Positions 34,701-41,493 of a stretch of 64,000 bases of DNA are shown here, piece by piece. How positions within the stretch are numbered: the first letter of the stretch is position 1; the number at the start of each line of letters is the position of its first letter. The notes beneath the pieces are model-generated. The model was given only the letters and a program-made list of their open reading frames with translations, made no database searches and had not been told where the DNA came from. The stretch comes from Goodfellowiella coeruleoviolacea (lineage in GTDB: Bacteria > Actinomycetota > Actinomycetes > Mycobacteriales > Pseudonocardiaceae): assembly GCF_024171785.1 (NCBI RefSeq), contig NZ_JAMTCK010000006.1, positions 186,001 through 250,000 on the forward strand, read 5' to 3'. The position numbers and the translations under genes were made by a program.

Positions 34701-36081
34701 GCTCGGTCAGCTCGCCCAGCGCGGACTCGGAGCGGGCGGACACCATCAGCGGGAGGGGCCGCAGCCGGGGTGGCGACGGCTCGGGCGCGGGCCTTGGGGG
34801 CGGCTCGGCCAGGATCACGTGGGCGTTGGCGCCGCTGAAGCCGAACGAGTTCACGCCCACCACGGCGCGGCGGCCGGGCTCCACCCGCTGCGGGCGCAGC
34901 GCCGGCACCAGCCCGGTGCCGGCGAAGTCGATCTCCGGGTTGAGCGGGGTGGCGTGCAGGGACGCCGGGATCTCCCGCTCGCGCGCCACCAGGACCGCCT
35001 TGAGCAGGCCGACCAGCCCGGACGCGGCCTCCAGGTGGCCGAGGTTGGTCTTGACCGAGCCGATCGGCAGTGCCGCGGCCACGGTGCGCTGCTTGCCGAT
35101 GGCCCGGCCGATGGCCTCGCACTCGATGGCGTCGCCGACCCGGCTGCCGGTGCCGTGCGCCTCCAGGTAGACCAGTTCGTCCGGGTCCACGTCGAACCGC
35201 TCGTACACCGAGCGCAGCAGCGACTCCTGGGCCTGCACGCTGGGCAGGGCCGGTCCGGGGGTGCGGCCGTCGCTGTTGATGCCGGTGCCCAGCACCACAG
35301 CGTGCACGCGGTCGCCGCTGGCCAGCGCGTCGGCCAGGCGCTTGAGCACCACCACGGCGCCGCCCTCGGCGCGGGCGTACCCGTCGGCCTCGGCGGAGAA
35401 CGCGCGGCAGCGGCCGGTCGGCGACAGCACCGACGCCTTGGCCAGTGCCACGAAGTCCTTGGGGTTGAGCAGCAGGTGGACGCCGCCGACCAGGGCGAGG
35501 TCGATCTCGCCGGAGCGCAGCGCCTCGCACGCCTGGTGGCAGGCGACCAGCGCGGACGAGCACGCGGTGTTCACCGCCATGCTGGGGCCGCGCAGGTCGA
35601 ACAGCCGGGAGATCCGGTTGGCCGTGTTCGACGTGGTGTTGCCGGACACCGTGTAGGCGTCCACAGTGTCCACTTTGGACTGCTGGAGTTGGCCGTAGCT
35701 GGCGGTGGCCACGCCCACGTACACGCCGGTGTCCGAGCCGGCCAACCCGGCCGGGTCGATCGCGGCGTCGTCCATGCCCTCCACGGCCAGCTCCAGCAGC
35801 AGCCGCTGCTGCGGGTCCATCCGGCTGGCCTCGCGCGGCGAGATGCCGAAGTAGCCGGCGTCGAACCCGGCGACGTCGTCGAGGAAGCCGCCGGCGAAGG
35901 TGTAGGTCTTGCCCGGCCGTCTCGGGTTGAGGTCGAGGAACGCGGTCTTGTCGAACCGGTCCGGGGGCGCCTCGGTGACCAGGTCCCGCCCGGCCGACAG
36001 CGCCGAGTGCAGGTCCGCCAGGTTCGCGATACCGCCGGGCAGTCGGCACGCCGTGCCGACGATGGCGATGACATCCTTCAC
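28762..36081 (-). CDS. Highly reducing type I PKS (KS-AT-DH-MT-ER-KR) with no ACP and an altered AT
   Basis: The 2439-residue protein starts at a GTG (VKDVIAIVGTACRLPGG) with GAGGAG six bases upstream. Domains in order: KS (1-425; TACSS with Cys174, EAHGTGSRVGD, KTNLGHLEA); AT (about 525-840; GHGIG in place of GHSxG, so Gly621 replaces the nucleophile Ser); DH (890-1160; DHRIAGSVVVP with His917); C-methyltransferase (1330-1480; VLEVGAGTGGTT); pseudo-KR linker; ER (1770-2095; HGAAGGIGLAA); KR (2120-2300; GGLGGLGAAT, Tyr2274 in SAYVAGN). The order is that of fungal highly reducing PKSs. After the KR come about 80 residues of Glu/Ala/Pro-rich tail; no ACP-type Asp-Ser-Leu motif is found. It would need an AT and ACP in trans. 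No other biosynthetic gene adjoins it. Confidence 0.92.
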   Translation of the reverse strand: MKDVIAIVGTACRLPGGIANLADLHSALSAGRDLVTEAPPDRFDKTAFLDLNPRRPGKTYTFAGGFLDDVAGFDAGYFGISPREASRMDPQQRLLLELAVEGMDDAAIDPAGLAGSDTGVYVGVATASYGQLQQSKVDTVDAYTVSGNTTSNTANRISRLFDLRGPSMAVNTACSSALVACHQACEALRSGEIDLALVGGVHLLLNPKDFVALAKASVLSPTGRCRAFSAEADGYARAEGGAVVVLKRLADALASGDRVHAVVLGTGINSDGRTPGPALPSVQAQESLLRSVYERFDVDPDELVYLEAHGTGSRVGDAIECEAIGRAIGKQRTVAAALPIGSVKTNLGHLEAASGLVGLLKAVLVAREREIPASLHATPLNPEIDFAGTGLVPALRPQRVEPGRRAVVGVNSFGFSGANAHVILAEPPPRPAPEPSPPRLRPLPLMVSARSESALGELTERFRRRLGHTPPEQFADFCYTASQRRGQHPHRAVVLAGSPAEAADRLAALGAGQPVPGAAVDTARLGSRVAFVFTGSGAQWAGMGADLFAADPAFRATVEAVDLFVRRRLGWWVAEELRAAPAASRLALAEVGQPTLFAVQLALVNCLAAWGIRPDAVVGHGIGEVAAAHVAGALDLDSAVRVVAECGRAQADTAGRGRMAAVGLSVAEAEEVLARYPGRLEIAAVNSDQDVTLVGHDAALAELGERLTARGVFFRRLDLNYPLHGRAMAPVERPLRAALAGLTPGRPAIPMASAVTGEMVTGASLDADYWWRNTRQPVLFDRAVRALAARGFDIFVEIGPHPILASYLRRTRTASGGPVAVVPTLRRGTGGPAAMLTSVAALLAAGAAMDWERHFPQPGRVVDLPAYPWQRERHWNGEPDWWGTAGDHPLLGERLEALDPLWRTPLEPARVPWLADHRIAGSVVVPAAACVEMALAAGWRALDAPVEVTDLDMPATVVVRCDDDALDVRLQTSVCDEDGVVRIASRTGTSPDWQVCARGRVRRLLARPPAALDVAAHRARLPHPLSGEQHYQHAARVGLAYGPAFQVLREVWWGREEALARYACTADAERYQAHPTVVDGAIQAVLPVLTALGGKPGLPVFVEQVRAWRRPAAEGYAHARVRSADEHQAVVDVTVTDENGVVAVELRGCRLRRYDQQAGAHPDSPVEQHVTVLRAAPRNRVPAADDGPVAPDLVRTCAARLGQLTAAWQRESRYAEFRTGLRGLVAHLVAQEIDWVLPDREPFGVGELVAVGLLPGYTRLVEALLPLVVEHGLASAAGRSRWRLVGEPDPQPRFAALLREFPNHTAELVLYQRCCRHLAEVCTGQRDPLTVLFPDTDGGHHPLEHFAEACAPLSLHHRLLAELVRTLVTAWPPDRSLRVLEVGAGTGGTTAVLLPLLPADKTQYVCTDVSETFLSWAAERFGDYDFVSYEWFDLDGDPAEQGFASDEFDLIIAGNAVHASQDVRACLTRLRGLLAPGGQLLAVESHDTALLAPVFGLTEDFWECADTALRPHSPLLGPAAWLELLRECGFTDVTRLGADEEPHRDQFSLLVARNPAEPADLPGLPPAEPGCCWIVAAEPAGEAALVTEVASLLAEAGSAETRRIWTSAEPDDWLEKIPAEASSANIVLVLGRTRLDGPAETVRLGAHRAMVVSAIAAACRRLRPGVRARLWLVTRPCGALPETTFGPERALAPEDAATWGVARSLANEQPELGVKRVSLHRTGSVTLDAWRITWELLDPDDEDELVLTGSGRFVPRVVPRQPDILDPAVFPNAGSLNYALAVRDRGPAYRLAWQETRSVAPGPDEVAIAVRAAGLNQRDVLHAEALDEGYAGATNRPGLECAGVVTEVGSEVTGFAPGDRVFALAPGSLAARVVAKAGLVGHLPEPLTFTDGATLPVAFAVVHHSLTRLARLTAEDVLLVHGAAGGIGLAAVQYAQHLGATVIATAGTEEKRELVRLLGVPHVLNSRSLSFAEEVLELTDGKGVDVVLNSLSGEAIPRGLELLRPHGRFIELSGHDMHTNQRLLLRPLRNNVALFGVALDQAIASGQADERGHAQFAEVVRQVQAGAYRPLPRRTLPATQVEEAFQLLRQGRHLGKVVVTLGEPTPIVRRGEPVVLDPAGAYLVVGGLGGLGAATAGWLADRGARTLALVSRRGMASPEAEVTVAALAGQGMRVTAHAADVTDPVAMRRVVEAIESGQAGDGPPCRVRGVVHAGMALDDDLLSELDDERFRTALAPKMGGGLVLDELTRDRDLDLFVVFSSATATIGHVRQSAYVAGNLFLEALVRARRQAGRPALAVAWSAIDEIGHLARERAVREALDQIGLPAMNPKEALAVLETGLRHKADALTVGRWRWEQLATFLPRLGTEPRTAHLVPEPEPEAEAEPEGESSAEPAPDAPAAAEPESAAGAGAAAASAGAGAGVATPGEADQEPAETAREA

Positions 36082-36248
36082 GCACAGCTCCTCGGGCGAC
36101 CGGGCGCCGCGGCCCCGGCCAACAGGTAGTCGAGCCCGTTCCGACCGCCCGGGCAGCGGGCCGCGCGAATGCGGGCCGCACGGATGCCGACCACGCGGGC
36201 GCGGGGCGGGCCGGAAAAGCCGGTGGCGCCGGTGACGGCCACATTCAC
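36078..36248 (-). CDS. Small ORF (56 aa) overlapping the PKS start; Rossmann-like N-terminus
   Basis: This frame runs from the GTG at 36248 to a TGA that overlaps the PKS GTG start (GTGA), giving VNVAVTGATGFSGPPRARVV at the N-terminus. VAVTGATGFSG is the glycine-rich nucleotide-binding motif of SDR/epimerase-type proteins, but the protein ends after 56 residues without further family sequence. It may be a truncated remnant of an epimerase or a short coupling ORF for the PKS. A GGAG is ten bases upstream. Chance resemblance is possible in GC-rich DNA. Confidence 0.4.
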   Translation of the reverse strand: MNVAVTGATGFSGPPRARVVGIRAARIRAARCPGGRNGLDYLLAGAAAPGRPRSCA

Positions 36249-36639
36249 GGGCACACAGCTCCATTGATCCTCAGGGAAACAGGCGACAACGACAGTCCCA
36301 GACCACCAGCGCCGGAGTAAAACGAGTCCTCACACAATTGAGCGACGTTCCCCCGAGCTTCACCCAATGGAGTGAGAATTCACCTTTCCCTTCCCAACTC
36401 CACGTTCCCGCAGGTCAGACGGTGTGCCACCACTCAACGCGACACGCCCCGCCAGCACGCGTCGCGGAATCCTGACGTCACCGCGGAATCGCGCCGACAC
36501 CGCGAATCCGCGACCGAATGCCCACCAATCCCCACCCACTCACCACCCGGGATCGGCCACTCCGGCGGCGATGGTGACGGTGGTGGTGCGGCGGGTGCTC
36601 ACCGCTTTCCGCCAACAGGCCTCGCCTCGACTGGTCGGA
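36249..36639. other. PKS upstream region, no supported gene
   Basis: This stretch holds the PKS promoter and the end of the VapC gene's downstream side. An AT-rich part (around 36320-36410, for example GGAGTAAAACGAG and CAATTGAGCGACG) is likely the promoter. Frames on both strands are short or low-complexity. Confidence 0.5.
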
Positions 36640-37050
36640 TCAACGACCAGGCATGGTGCACCGCAGGCCGTTCTGCTGCGCGGCATCCGCCATGCGGTCG
36701 TCGTAGGTGATCAGCAGGTCGACATCGAGCAGCATCGCGGACGCGACGTGAATGGCATCGAGCGAACGCAACCGGTTCGGGTTGAGCCGTTGGCTGAGGC
36801 TGACGACCTCGTCGCCGACCGGGTACTCGGCCACGCCGGACATCGCGTCGTCGACGAAGTCCGCCGCGGTCGCGTAACCCGAGCCGAACCGGGCTCGGAT
36901 GGCCCAGCTCACCTCGATCCACGCCAACTGGGATGACAGCAGAACAGCGCGCTCGTCGACGTGGCCCCGAAGCACCACCCGCAGCTTCTCGGACTCCGGC
37001 TCGTCGATGACCCGCTTGAGCAGCGCGCTGCTGTCCAGGTAGACGCGCAT
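36640..37050 (-). CDS. vapC: VapC-type PIN-domain toxin
   Basis: The protein has 136 residues, standard for VapC. The PIN-domain acidic residues are visible: Asp6 in YLDSSALLKR, Glu46 in WIEVSWAIR, Asp in RSLDAIHVASAML and Asp in TYDDRM. Such toxins cleave RNA, often tRNA or rRNA, when freed from VapB. The start ATG overlaps the stop of vapB (TGATG), so the two are coupled. It lies about 1 kb from tRNA-Lys. Confidence 0.93.
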   Translation of the reverse strand: MRVYLDSSALLKRVIDEPESEKLRVVLRGHVDERAVLLSSQLAWIEVSWAIRARFGSGYATAADFVDDAMSGVAEYPVGDEVVSLSQRLNPNRLRSLDAIHVASAMLLDVDLLITYDDRMADAAQQNGLRCTMPGR

Positions 37051-37313
37051 CAGATGCGGTCGTCGCGATCGAGCAGGTCGAGACTGCTCTCGCCGGACCG
37101 CAGGCGCAGCCGTGGCCGCACATCCCGGAACGGGACACGTGGTGACGCGACCTTGCCCCGGGCGATCAGCGGATCGACATCACCAGCCTGACCGGGGATC
37201 AGCCCGAGGTACTTCCCGATCGCCTCGCGCAGGATGTCCTGCTGCGAACGCCCGGTGCGCTGCGCTTCAGCGCGCAACGCGGCCTCTGCCTCAGCGCCCA
37301 GCCGCAAGTTCAT
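37050..37313 (-). CDS. vapB: VapB-type antitoxin (ribbon-helix-helix)
   Basis: The protein has 87 residues. MNLRLGAEAEAALRAEAQRT followed by GRSQQDILREAIGKYLG is a CopG/RHH-type DNA-binding domain. The C-terminal third (LIARGKVASPRVPFRDVRPR) is the toxin-neutralising tail. I chose the ATG at 37313; the GTG at 37319 is possible. The upstream region has a GGTACC repeat array that is its likely operator, so autoregulation with VapC is expected. Confidence 0.9.
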   Translation of the reverse strand: MNLRLGAEAEAALRAEAQRTGRSQQDILREAIGKYLGLIPGQAGDVDPLIARGKVASPRVPFRDVRPRLRLRSGESSLDLLDRDDRI

Positions 37314-37327
37314 GGCCACAGACCGAT

Positions 37328-37398
37328 GGTACCGATCAGGTACCGAGTTCGGTACCAGTTGGCCGAGAACGAGGAAGTGTTGACGCCGTTGCGGTACC
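37328..37398. promoter_or_regulatory. VapBC operator: GGTACC repeats at helical spacing
   Basis: GGTACC palindromes lie at 37328, 37339 and 37351, about one DNA turn apart (11 and 12 bp), with a fourth at 37393. Each is followed by GA or AG. Arrays of short palindromes are typical binding sites for RHH antitoxins. Confidence 0.75.
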
Positions 37399-37453
37399 GG
37401 TTCGCCGCCCATCACTTGACGTTCTCGTCTCGCAGGAACGTGACCTGTCGCGT

Positions 37454-37905
37454 GTGACAGGGCAGAGCGAGGAACGCTCCGCAGTCCGCGTAGGCGGTAG
37501 GGAGTCCGGTCAGATCGAGCTGCTTTTCCATGATCTGTCGTGCCCGTTCGCCGAACTGGACGATGACCCCGTACGCGATTTCGTCCTGACGGCCAGCAGC
37601 GAGTGGCTCAACATCGAGGTGTCCGTCAGAACCTGGCACGGTGACGGCCTCGACACCTTCCTGGCCTCACTCGCAGCGGACTTCCGCGGCTGGAGGAAGC
37701 CGGACCTGGCGGTCGCTGGAAGGTGACCTGACACTCCCAGCGGAGCACTCAGGGCGCCGCGTCCATCTGACCTGGGGGACTCCACGACCGGATGCCGGAT
37801 GACGCGTGGCACTTCCAGTTGACCACCGAGCATGCCCCGGGAGAGGACGTGCGCAACCTCGCCCACGCGATGGGTTCTTTTCTGCACCCCGAACAGGCAG
37901 GCTGA
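37454..37905 (+). pseudogene. DUF6228-like gene broken by two frameshifts
   Basis: The first frame (GTG 37454) reads GQIELLFHDLSCPFAELDDD and LDTFLASLAADFRGW, then stops at 37726. The next reading frame continues the same family from about 37712 (SLEGDLTLPAEHSGRRVHLT), and a third frame carries the end from about 37780 (LHDRMPDDAWHFQLTTEHAP to GSFLHPEQAG and a TGA at 37905). Joining these three gives a full DUF6228-like protein (immunity-type family), so two single-base insertions have occurred. One is next to a run of five G at 37773-37779, so a sequencing error cannot be excluded. Confidence 0.7.
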
Positions 37906-38091
37906 GCAACGAAGCAGCTGCTCTTCTGGAAGACAGTTCCTCGAACGCCTCTGGTCCCGACCGGAGCGGCTTGGTCAGCGCCACCGCGCCGACGGGTTGG
38001 ACGCCGGATGCGACAGCGGGCCATCCCAACCAGCGCCCAACACGATCTTCAAGTGATCGTCTTCACCGACCAACCGGCATGTTGACTTTGG

Positions 38092-38164
38092 TGGGTCGCC
38101 AGGGGATCGAACCCTGAACCCGCGGATTAAAAGTCCGCTGCTCTGCCAGTTGAGCTAGCGACCC
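38092..38164 (-). tRNA. tRNA-Lys (TTT)
   Basis: The acceptor GGGTCGC pairs with GCGACCC, discriminator A; anticodon stem GCGGA/TCCGC has loop CTTTTAA, giving TTT. The T loop GGTTCGA is present. CCA is not encoded (ACC follows). It stands alone here, unlike the Glu-Asp-Phe cluster at 4.3-4.6 kb on the same strand. Confidence 0.97.
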
Positions 38165-38206
38165 CCGCTCGTAGGGTAGCGGATCGGTGCCGGTGGGTGG
38201 ACCGGG

Positions 38207-38731
38207 TTATGCGGAGCGTCTATGCACTTTTCGGGGTTGGTCGGTTGCCTGGTGTGGCTGGTCGGCCTCGGCGGTGGCACGCATGCGGGCGCGCAGCGGC
38301 AGCAGGAACCACAGGAAACCGAACAGCAGCCCGGTCAGCGCGCCGACGACCAGGGCGGGGCCGAAGCCGACCACCACGTCGACGAGCAGCAGCACCGCCC
38401 CGGTCATGGCCAGCGCCAGGCAGCCGAGCCCGAGCAGGGCGAACCGGTTGGACCGGTCCACGATCTCGTCGCGCCGGCCGAGGCGGAACAGCAGTCGGTG
38501 CCAGGCGGCCGGGGAGGTGAGCAGGGCGGTGGCCGCCGCCGCCAGCACCACGGTGGACAGGTGCACGATCCGCTCGAACGCGGTGGCCCGGAGGAACCGG
38601 TCGGTGAAGGCCACCGACAGCAGGAAGCCGAACAGGATCTGCACACCGGCCTGGGCCACCCGCAGCTCCTGGAGCAGCTCGCTGACGTTGCGCGCTAATC
38701 GCTGTTGCTCGGACTCTTCTGGCCGGCTCAT
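38207..38731 (-). CDS. DUF6328 membrane protein
   Basis: The protein has 174 residues with four hydrophobic helices (for example VQILFGFLLSVAFTDRF, IVHLSTVVLAAAATALL). The phrase RNVSELLQELRVAQAGVQIL and HRLLFRLGRRDEIVDRSNR are characteristic of DUF6328. Its role is unknown. The ATG at 38731 has GGAGGGG upstream; the larger frame beginning at 38917 runs through a tandem repeat and is not used. Confidence 0.88.
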   Translation of the reverse strand: MSRPEESEQQRLARNVSELLQELRVAQAGVQILFGFLLSVAFTDRFLRATAFERIVHLSTVVLAAAATALLTSPAAWHRLLFRLGRRDEIVDRSNRFALLGLGCLALAMTGAVLLLVDVVVGFGPALVVGALTGLLFGFLWFLLPLRARMRATAEADQPHQATDQPRKVHRRSA

Positions 38732-38836
38732 CTCGCCCCTCCTCGTCACGCGAGCCACGACATGCCCCTCGGTGGTGCTGACCACCGCCGTGGGATACCG
38801 GAATACCCGGATCGGAGGGGTTCGACGCGGAACCGG

Positions 38837-38901
38837 CCCAGCAGATCGGCCCAGCAGATCGGCCCAGCAGATCGGCCCAGCAGATCGGCCCAGGTGATCG
38901 G
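38837..38901. repeat. 13-bp tandem repeat, five copies
   Basis: CCCAGCAGATCGG is repeated at 38837, 38850, 38863 and 38876, with a degenerate fifth copy (CCCAGGTGATCGG) at 38889. It sits between the divergent DUF6328 and SOD-like genes. It may be a variable locus or a binding array. Confidence 0.9.
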
Positions 38902-39043
38902 CACAGGGGATGCGCACCGGGGATCCGCGCGTAGCGCCCGGGGTTCACGCGCTCGGTGCGACACGCCGTCCCGATCAGGTGAGAAAGCGGGTCGCGCCGA
39001 GTTTCGCCGCACGCGCACCGCGGCACCGGGTTACAGATGGTGC

Positions 39044-40024
39044 ATGAACCGACTACACCGTGTTTCGCTCGCTGTCCTTGCCACGTCCGCGGTCATGGCC
39101 GCCCTGACCGGGTCCGCGCTCGCCGCGCCCGCACCGCCCTTCGACCCCTTCGGCACGAGCACCGGCGTGGAGCAGGCCCAGTACGTGCTCGGCCTGGCCA
39201 GTTCGCTGGCGCCGCCGGACGAGGACGACGAGGAGGAGGGCGGTCAGTGGGGCGGGGCCGGCGACAACGACCACCAGGCCGGTGACAACGACCACGAGGC
39301 CGACGAGGACGCGCCGGGTGACGAGTTCAACGGCGGCTACGGCGGCGGTGACCAGGAGGACGGTGACCAGGAGGACGCCGACGGCCTGAGCTACGGCGAG
39401 CCGGGCTACGGCGGCCAGGACGACGAGGAACTGAGCAGCGACGAGAACGCACCCGGCGAGGCGGGTGAGGCGGAGTCCGGCGACGCCGACCACGTCAGCA
39501 CCCTGCCGGCCACCGGCTCCGGGTCCACCGCCCAGCCGGCCAGCGACGCGGTCTACGTGTCCGCCCCGTTCCAGCAGTACGCGGAGGGCGTTGACGCGGT
39601 GACCTACTCCCCGGAGCTGGTGCCGGTCGGCAGCCAGGCCAAGGTCACCTCGCGCAGGACCGCCGAGGGCACCACCGTGGTGACGCTGACGGTCAAGGGG
39701 CTGGCACCCAACCGCGACTACGGCGCCCACGTGCACGTCAACAGCTGCGGCAAGTCCGCGAACGACGCGGGCGCGCACTACCAGCACCAGAAGGACCCGG
39801 TGCAGCCGTCGACCGACCCGAACTACGCCAACGCCGACAACGAGGTCTGGCTGGACTTCACCACCGACGCCAAGGGCGCGGCCACGGTCCAGGTGGAGGC
39901 CCCCTGGCAGTTCCAGGACCCGAGGCCGAAGTCAGTGATGATCCACTCCGAGCGCACCAGCGCCGAGGCTGGCGCGGCCGGCTCCGCCGGTGAGCGGCTG
40001 GCCTGCGTCAACGTCCCGTTCTGA
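39044..40024 (+). CDS. Secreted superoxide-dismutase-like protein with an acidic insert
   Basis: The protein has 326 residues with a signal peptide (MNRLHRVSLAVLATSAVMAA, cleavage near ALAAPAPP). Residues about 60-160 are an acidic/Gly-rich low-complexity stretch (DEDDEEEGG, GDNDHEADEDAPGDE). The C-terminal half is a Cu/Zn SOD-like domain with YGAHVHVNSC, GAHYQHQKDP and VMIHSERT, which keep several metal-site His residues. Members of this actinobacterial group are called superoxide dismutase family proteins, but the metal set is not complete by eye. The ATG is at 39044. Confidence 0.75.
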   Translation: MNRLHRVSLAVLATSAVMAALTGSALAAPAPPFDPFGTSTGVEQAQYVLGLASSLAPPDEDDEEEGGQWGGAGDNDHQAGDNDHEADEDAPGDEFNGGYGGGDQEDGDQEDADGLSYGEPGYGGQDDEELSSDENAPGEAGEAESGDADHVSTLPATGSGSTAQPASDAVYVSAPFQQYAEGVDAVTYSPELVPVGSQAKVTSRRTAEGTTVVTLTVKGLAPNRDYGAHVHVNSCGKSANDAGAHYQHQKDPVQPSTDPNYANADNEVWLDFTTDAKGAATVQVEAPWQFQDPRPKSVMIHSERTSAEAGAAGSAGERLACVNVPF

Positions 40025-40353
40025 CCGAACTTCCGATGTCAACCGGTAGATGACGGCCAGGGAACACGCGCGGCACCCGGGTGGTGCGGTGGACGCTGAG
40101 GGCGGCGTCCCGCGCGGTCGTGAGCACCCCGTGCCCTCCGGACCGGCCCCGCGCCGGTCCGCCGGCGGTGCTCACCCCGGCCAGGCCGTGCACGAGCGAC
40201 AGCGGTCGGACAACCACGAGCGACCGCGGTCGGACGACGAGTGGCACCTGCTTGCCAACGGCGTCGGCGAGCGTGCGCGGGTCGGTCGGAGCGCCGGGGT
40301 GTCACCGGGGCCACCGCCGCTGCCGGCCCACGCACCCGCGCGCGTCCCGCACA
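40025..40353. other. Intergenic stretch before dus
   Basis: A phrase CGAGCGAC(A/C)GCGGTCGGAC occurs twice near 40193-40235. No supported gene; the in-frame upstream extension of dus here has a Pro/Arg-rich composition unlike the enzyme. Confidence 0.5.
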
Positions 40354-41493
40354 ATGGGGTGCGTGCAGGTGACCCCAACTCTCCGGATCGGCCCCCACCA
40401 GGTTGACCCTCCCGTGGTGCTCGCCCCCATGGCCGGCATCACCAACGTGGCCTTCCGCCGGCTCTGCCGGCAGTACGGGGCCGGCCTGTACGTGTGCGAG
40501 ATGATCACCTCGCGGGCGCTGGTGGAGCGGGACGCCACCACCATGCACATGATCACCTTCGACCCGACGGAGCACCCCAGGTCGATGCAGCTCTACGGGG
40601 TCGACCCGGTGACCATGGGCAAGGCCGTGCAGATGGTCGTCGACGAGAACCTCGCCGACCACGTGGACATGAACTTCGGTTGCCCGGTGCCCAAGGTGAC
40701 CCGCAAGGGCGGCGGCTCGGCCCTGCCCTACAAGCGGCGGCTGTTCGCCGAGATCGTGCGCGCGGCCGTGCGGGCGGCCGAGCCCGCCGGCATTCCGGTG
40801 ACGGTGAAGTTCCGGGTGGGCATCGACGACGAGCACATCACCTACCTGGACGCCGGCCGGATCGCCGAGGCCGAGGGCGCGGCGGCGGTGGCGCTGCACG
40901 CCCGCACCGCGGCGCAGCGCTACTCCGGCAAGGCCGACTGGTCGGCGATCGCCCGGCTCAAGGAGGCGGTGGCCAGCATCCCGGTGCTGGGCAACGGGGA
41001 CATCTTCAGCGCGGACGACGCGCTGCGCATGGTCGCCGAGACCGGCTGTGACGGCGTGGTGGTCGGCCGGGGCTGCCTGGGGCGGCCGTGGCTGTTCCGG
41101 GACCTGCAGGCCGCCTTCGCCGGGACACCCGTGCCGGCCGGTCCCCGGCTGGGCGAGGTGGCCAGGGTGCTGCGCCGCCACGCGGAGCTGCTCGTCGAGC
41201 ACTACGGCGAGCAGAAGGCCCTGCGCGACCTGCGCAAGCACATGGCCTGGTACCTGATGGGCTTTCCGGTCGGCTCGCAGCTGCGCCAGCGGTTCGGCCT
41301 GGTGTCCAGCCTGGCCGAGCTGGACGACCTGCTGGGCGCGCTGGACCCGGACGTGCCGTTCCCCAGCGACGCCGAGGGGCCGAGGGGCCGGCAGGGCTCG
41401 CCGGCCAAGGTGGTGCTGCCCGAGGGCTGGCTGGACGACCCGGACGACGCGAGCGTGCCGGCCGGCGCCGAAGTGATGCACTCGGGTGGCTGA
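40354..41493 (+). CDS. dus: tRNA-dihydrouridine synthase (DusB family)
   Basis: The protein has 379 residues, the usual length. The FMN-binding TIM barrel starts with VVLAPMAGITNVAFRRLC; the catalytic Cys110 is in NFGCPVPKV; the phosphate-binding GNGDIFSADDAL and VVVGRGCLGRPWLF follow, and a C-terminal helical RNA-binding domain has LRKHMAWYLMGFP. It reduces uridines in the tRNA D-loop using NADPH. The ATG at 40354 is preceded by a CACAATGG context without a strong ribosome site. In mycobacteria the orthologous gene precedes the LCP and phoU genes, as here. Confidence 0.93.
   Translation: MGCVQVTPTLRIGPHQVDPPVVLAPMAGITNVAFRRLCRQYGAGLYVCEMITSRALVERDATTMHMITFDPTEHPRSMQLYGVDPVTMGKAVQMVVDENLADHVDMNFGCPVPKVTRKGGGSALPYKRRLFAEIVRAAVRAAEPAGIPVTVKFRVGIDDEHITYLDAGRIAEAEGAAAVALHARTAAQRYSGKADWSAIARLKEAVASIPVLGNGDIFSADDALRMVAETGCDGVVVGRGCLGRPWLFRDLQAAFAGTPVPAGPRLGEVARVLRRHAELLVEHYGEQKALRDLRKHMAWYLMGFPVGSQLRQRFGLVSSLAELDDLLGALDPDVPFPSDAEGPRGRQGSPAKVVLPEGWLDDPDDASVPAGAEVMHSGG

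Noticed and set aside
28666-36129. A plus-strand open frame of 2487 codons opposite the PKS
   Set aside because: It is antisense to the PKS with His/Gly/Gln/Arg-rich shadow composition and has no domain. It arises because stop codons are rare in the complementary frame of GC-rich coding DNA.
36372-36936. Plus-strand frames upstream of the PKS
   Set aside because: Polar low-complexity reading and overlap with vapC antisense. No ribosome site or homology.
4348-38164. Possible att repeat marking the ends of an integrated element at the tRNA genes
   Set aside because: I compared the 3' end of tRNA-Lys with sequence beside tRNA-Glu and found no duplicated tRNA end; no integrase gene was seen.
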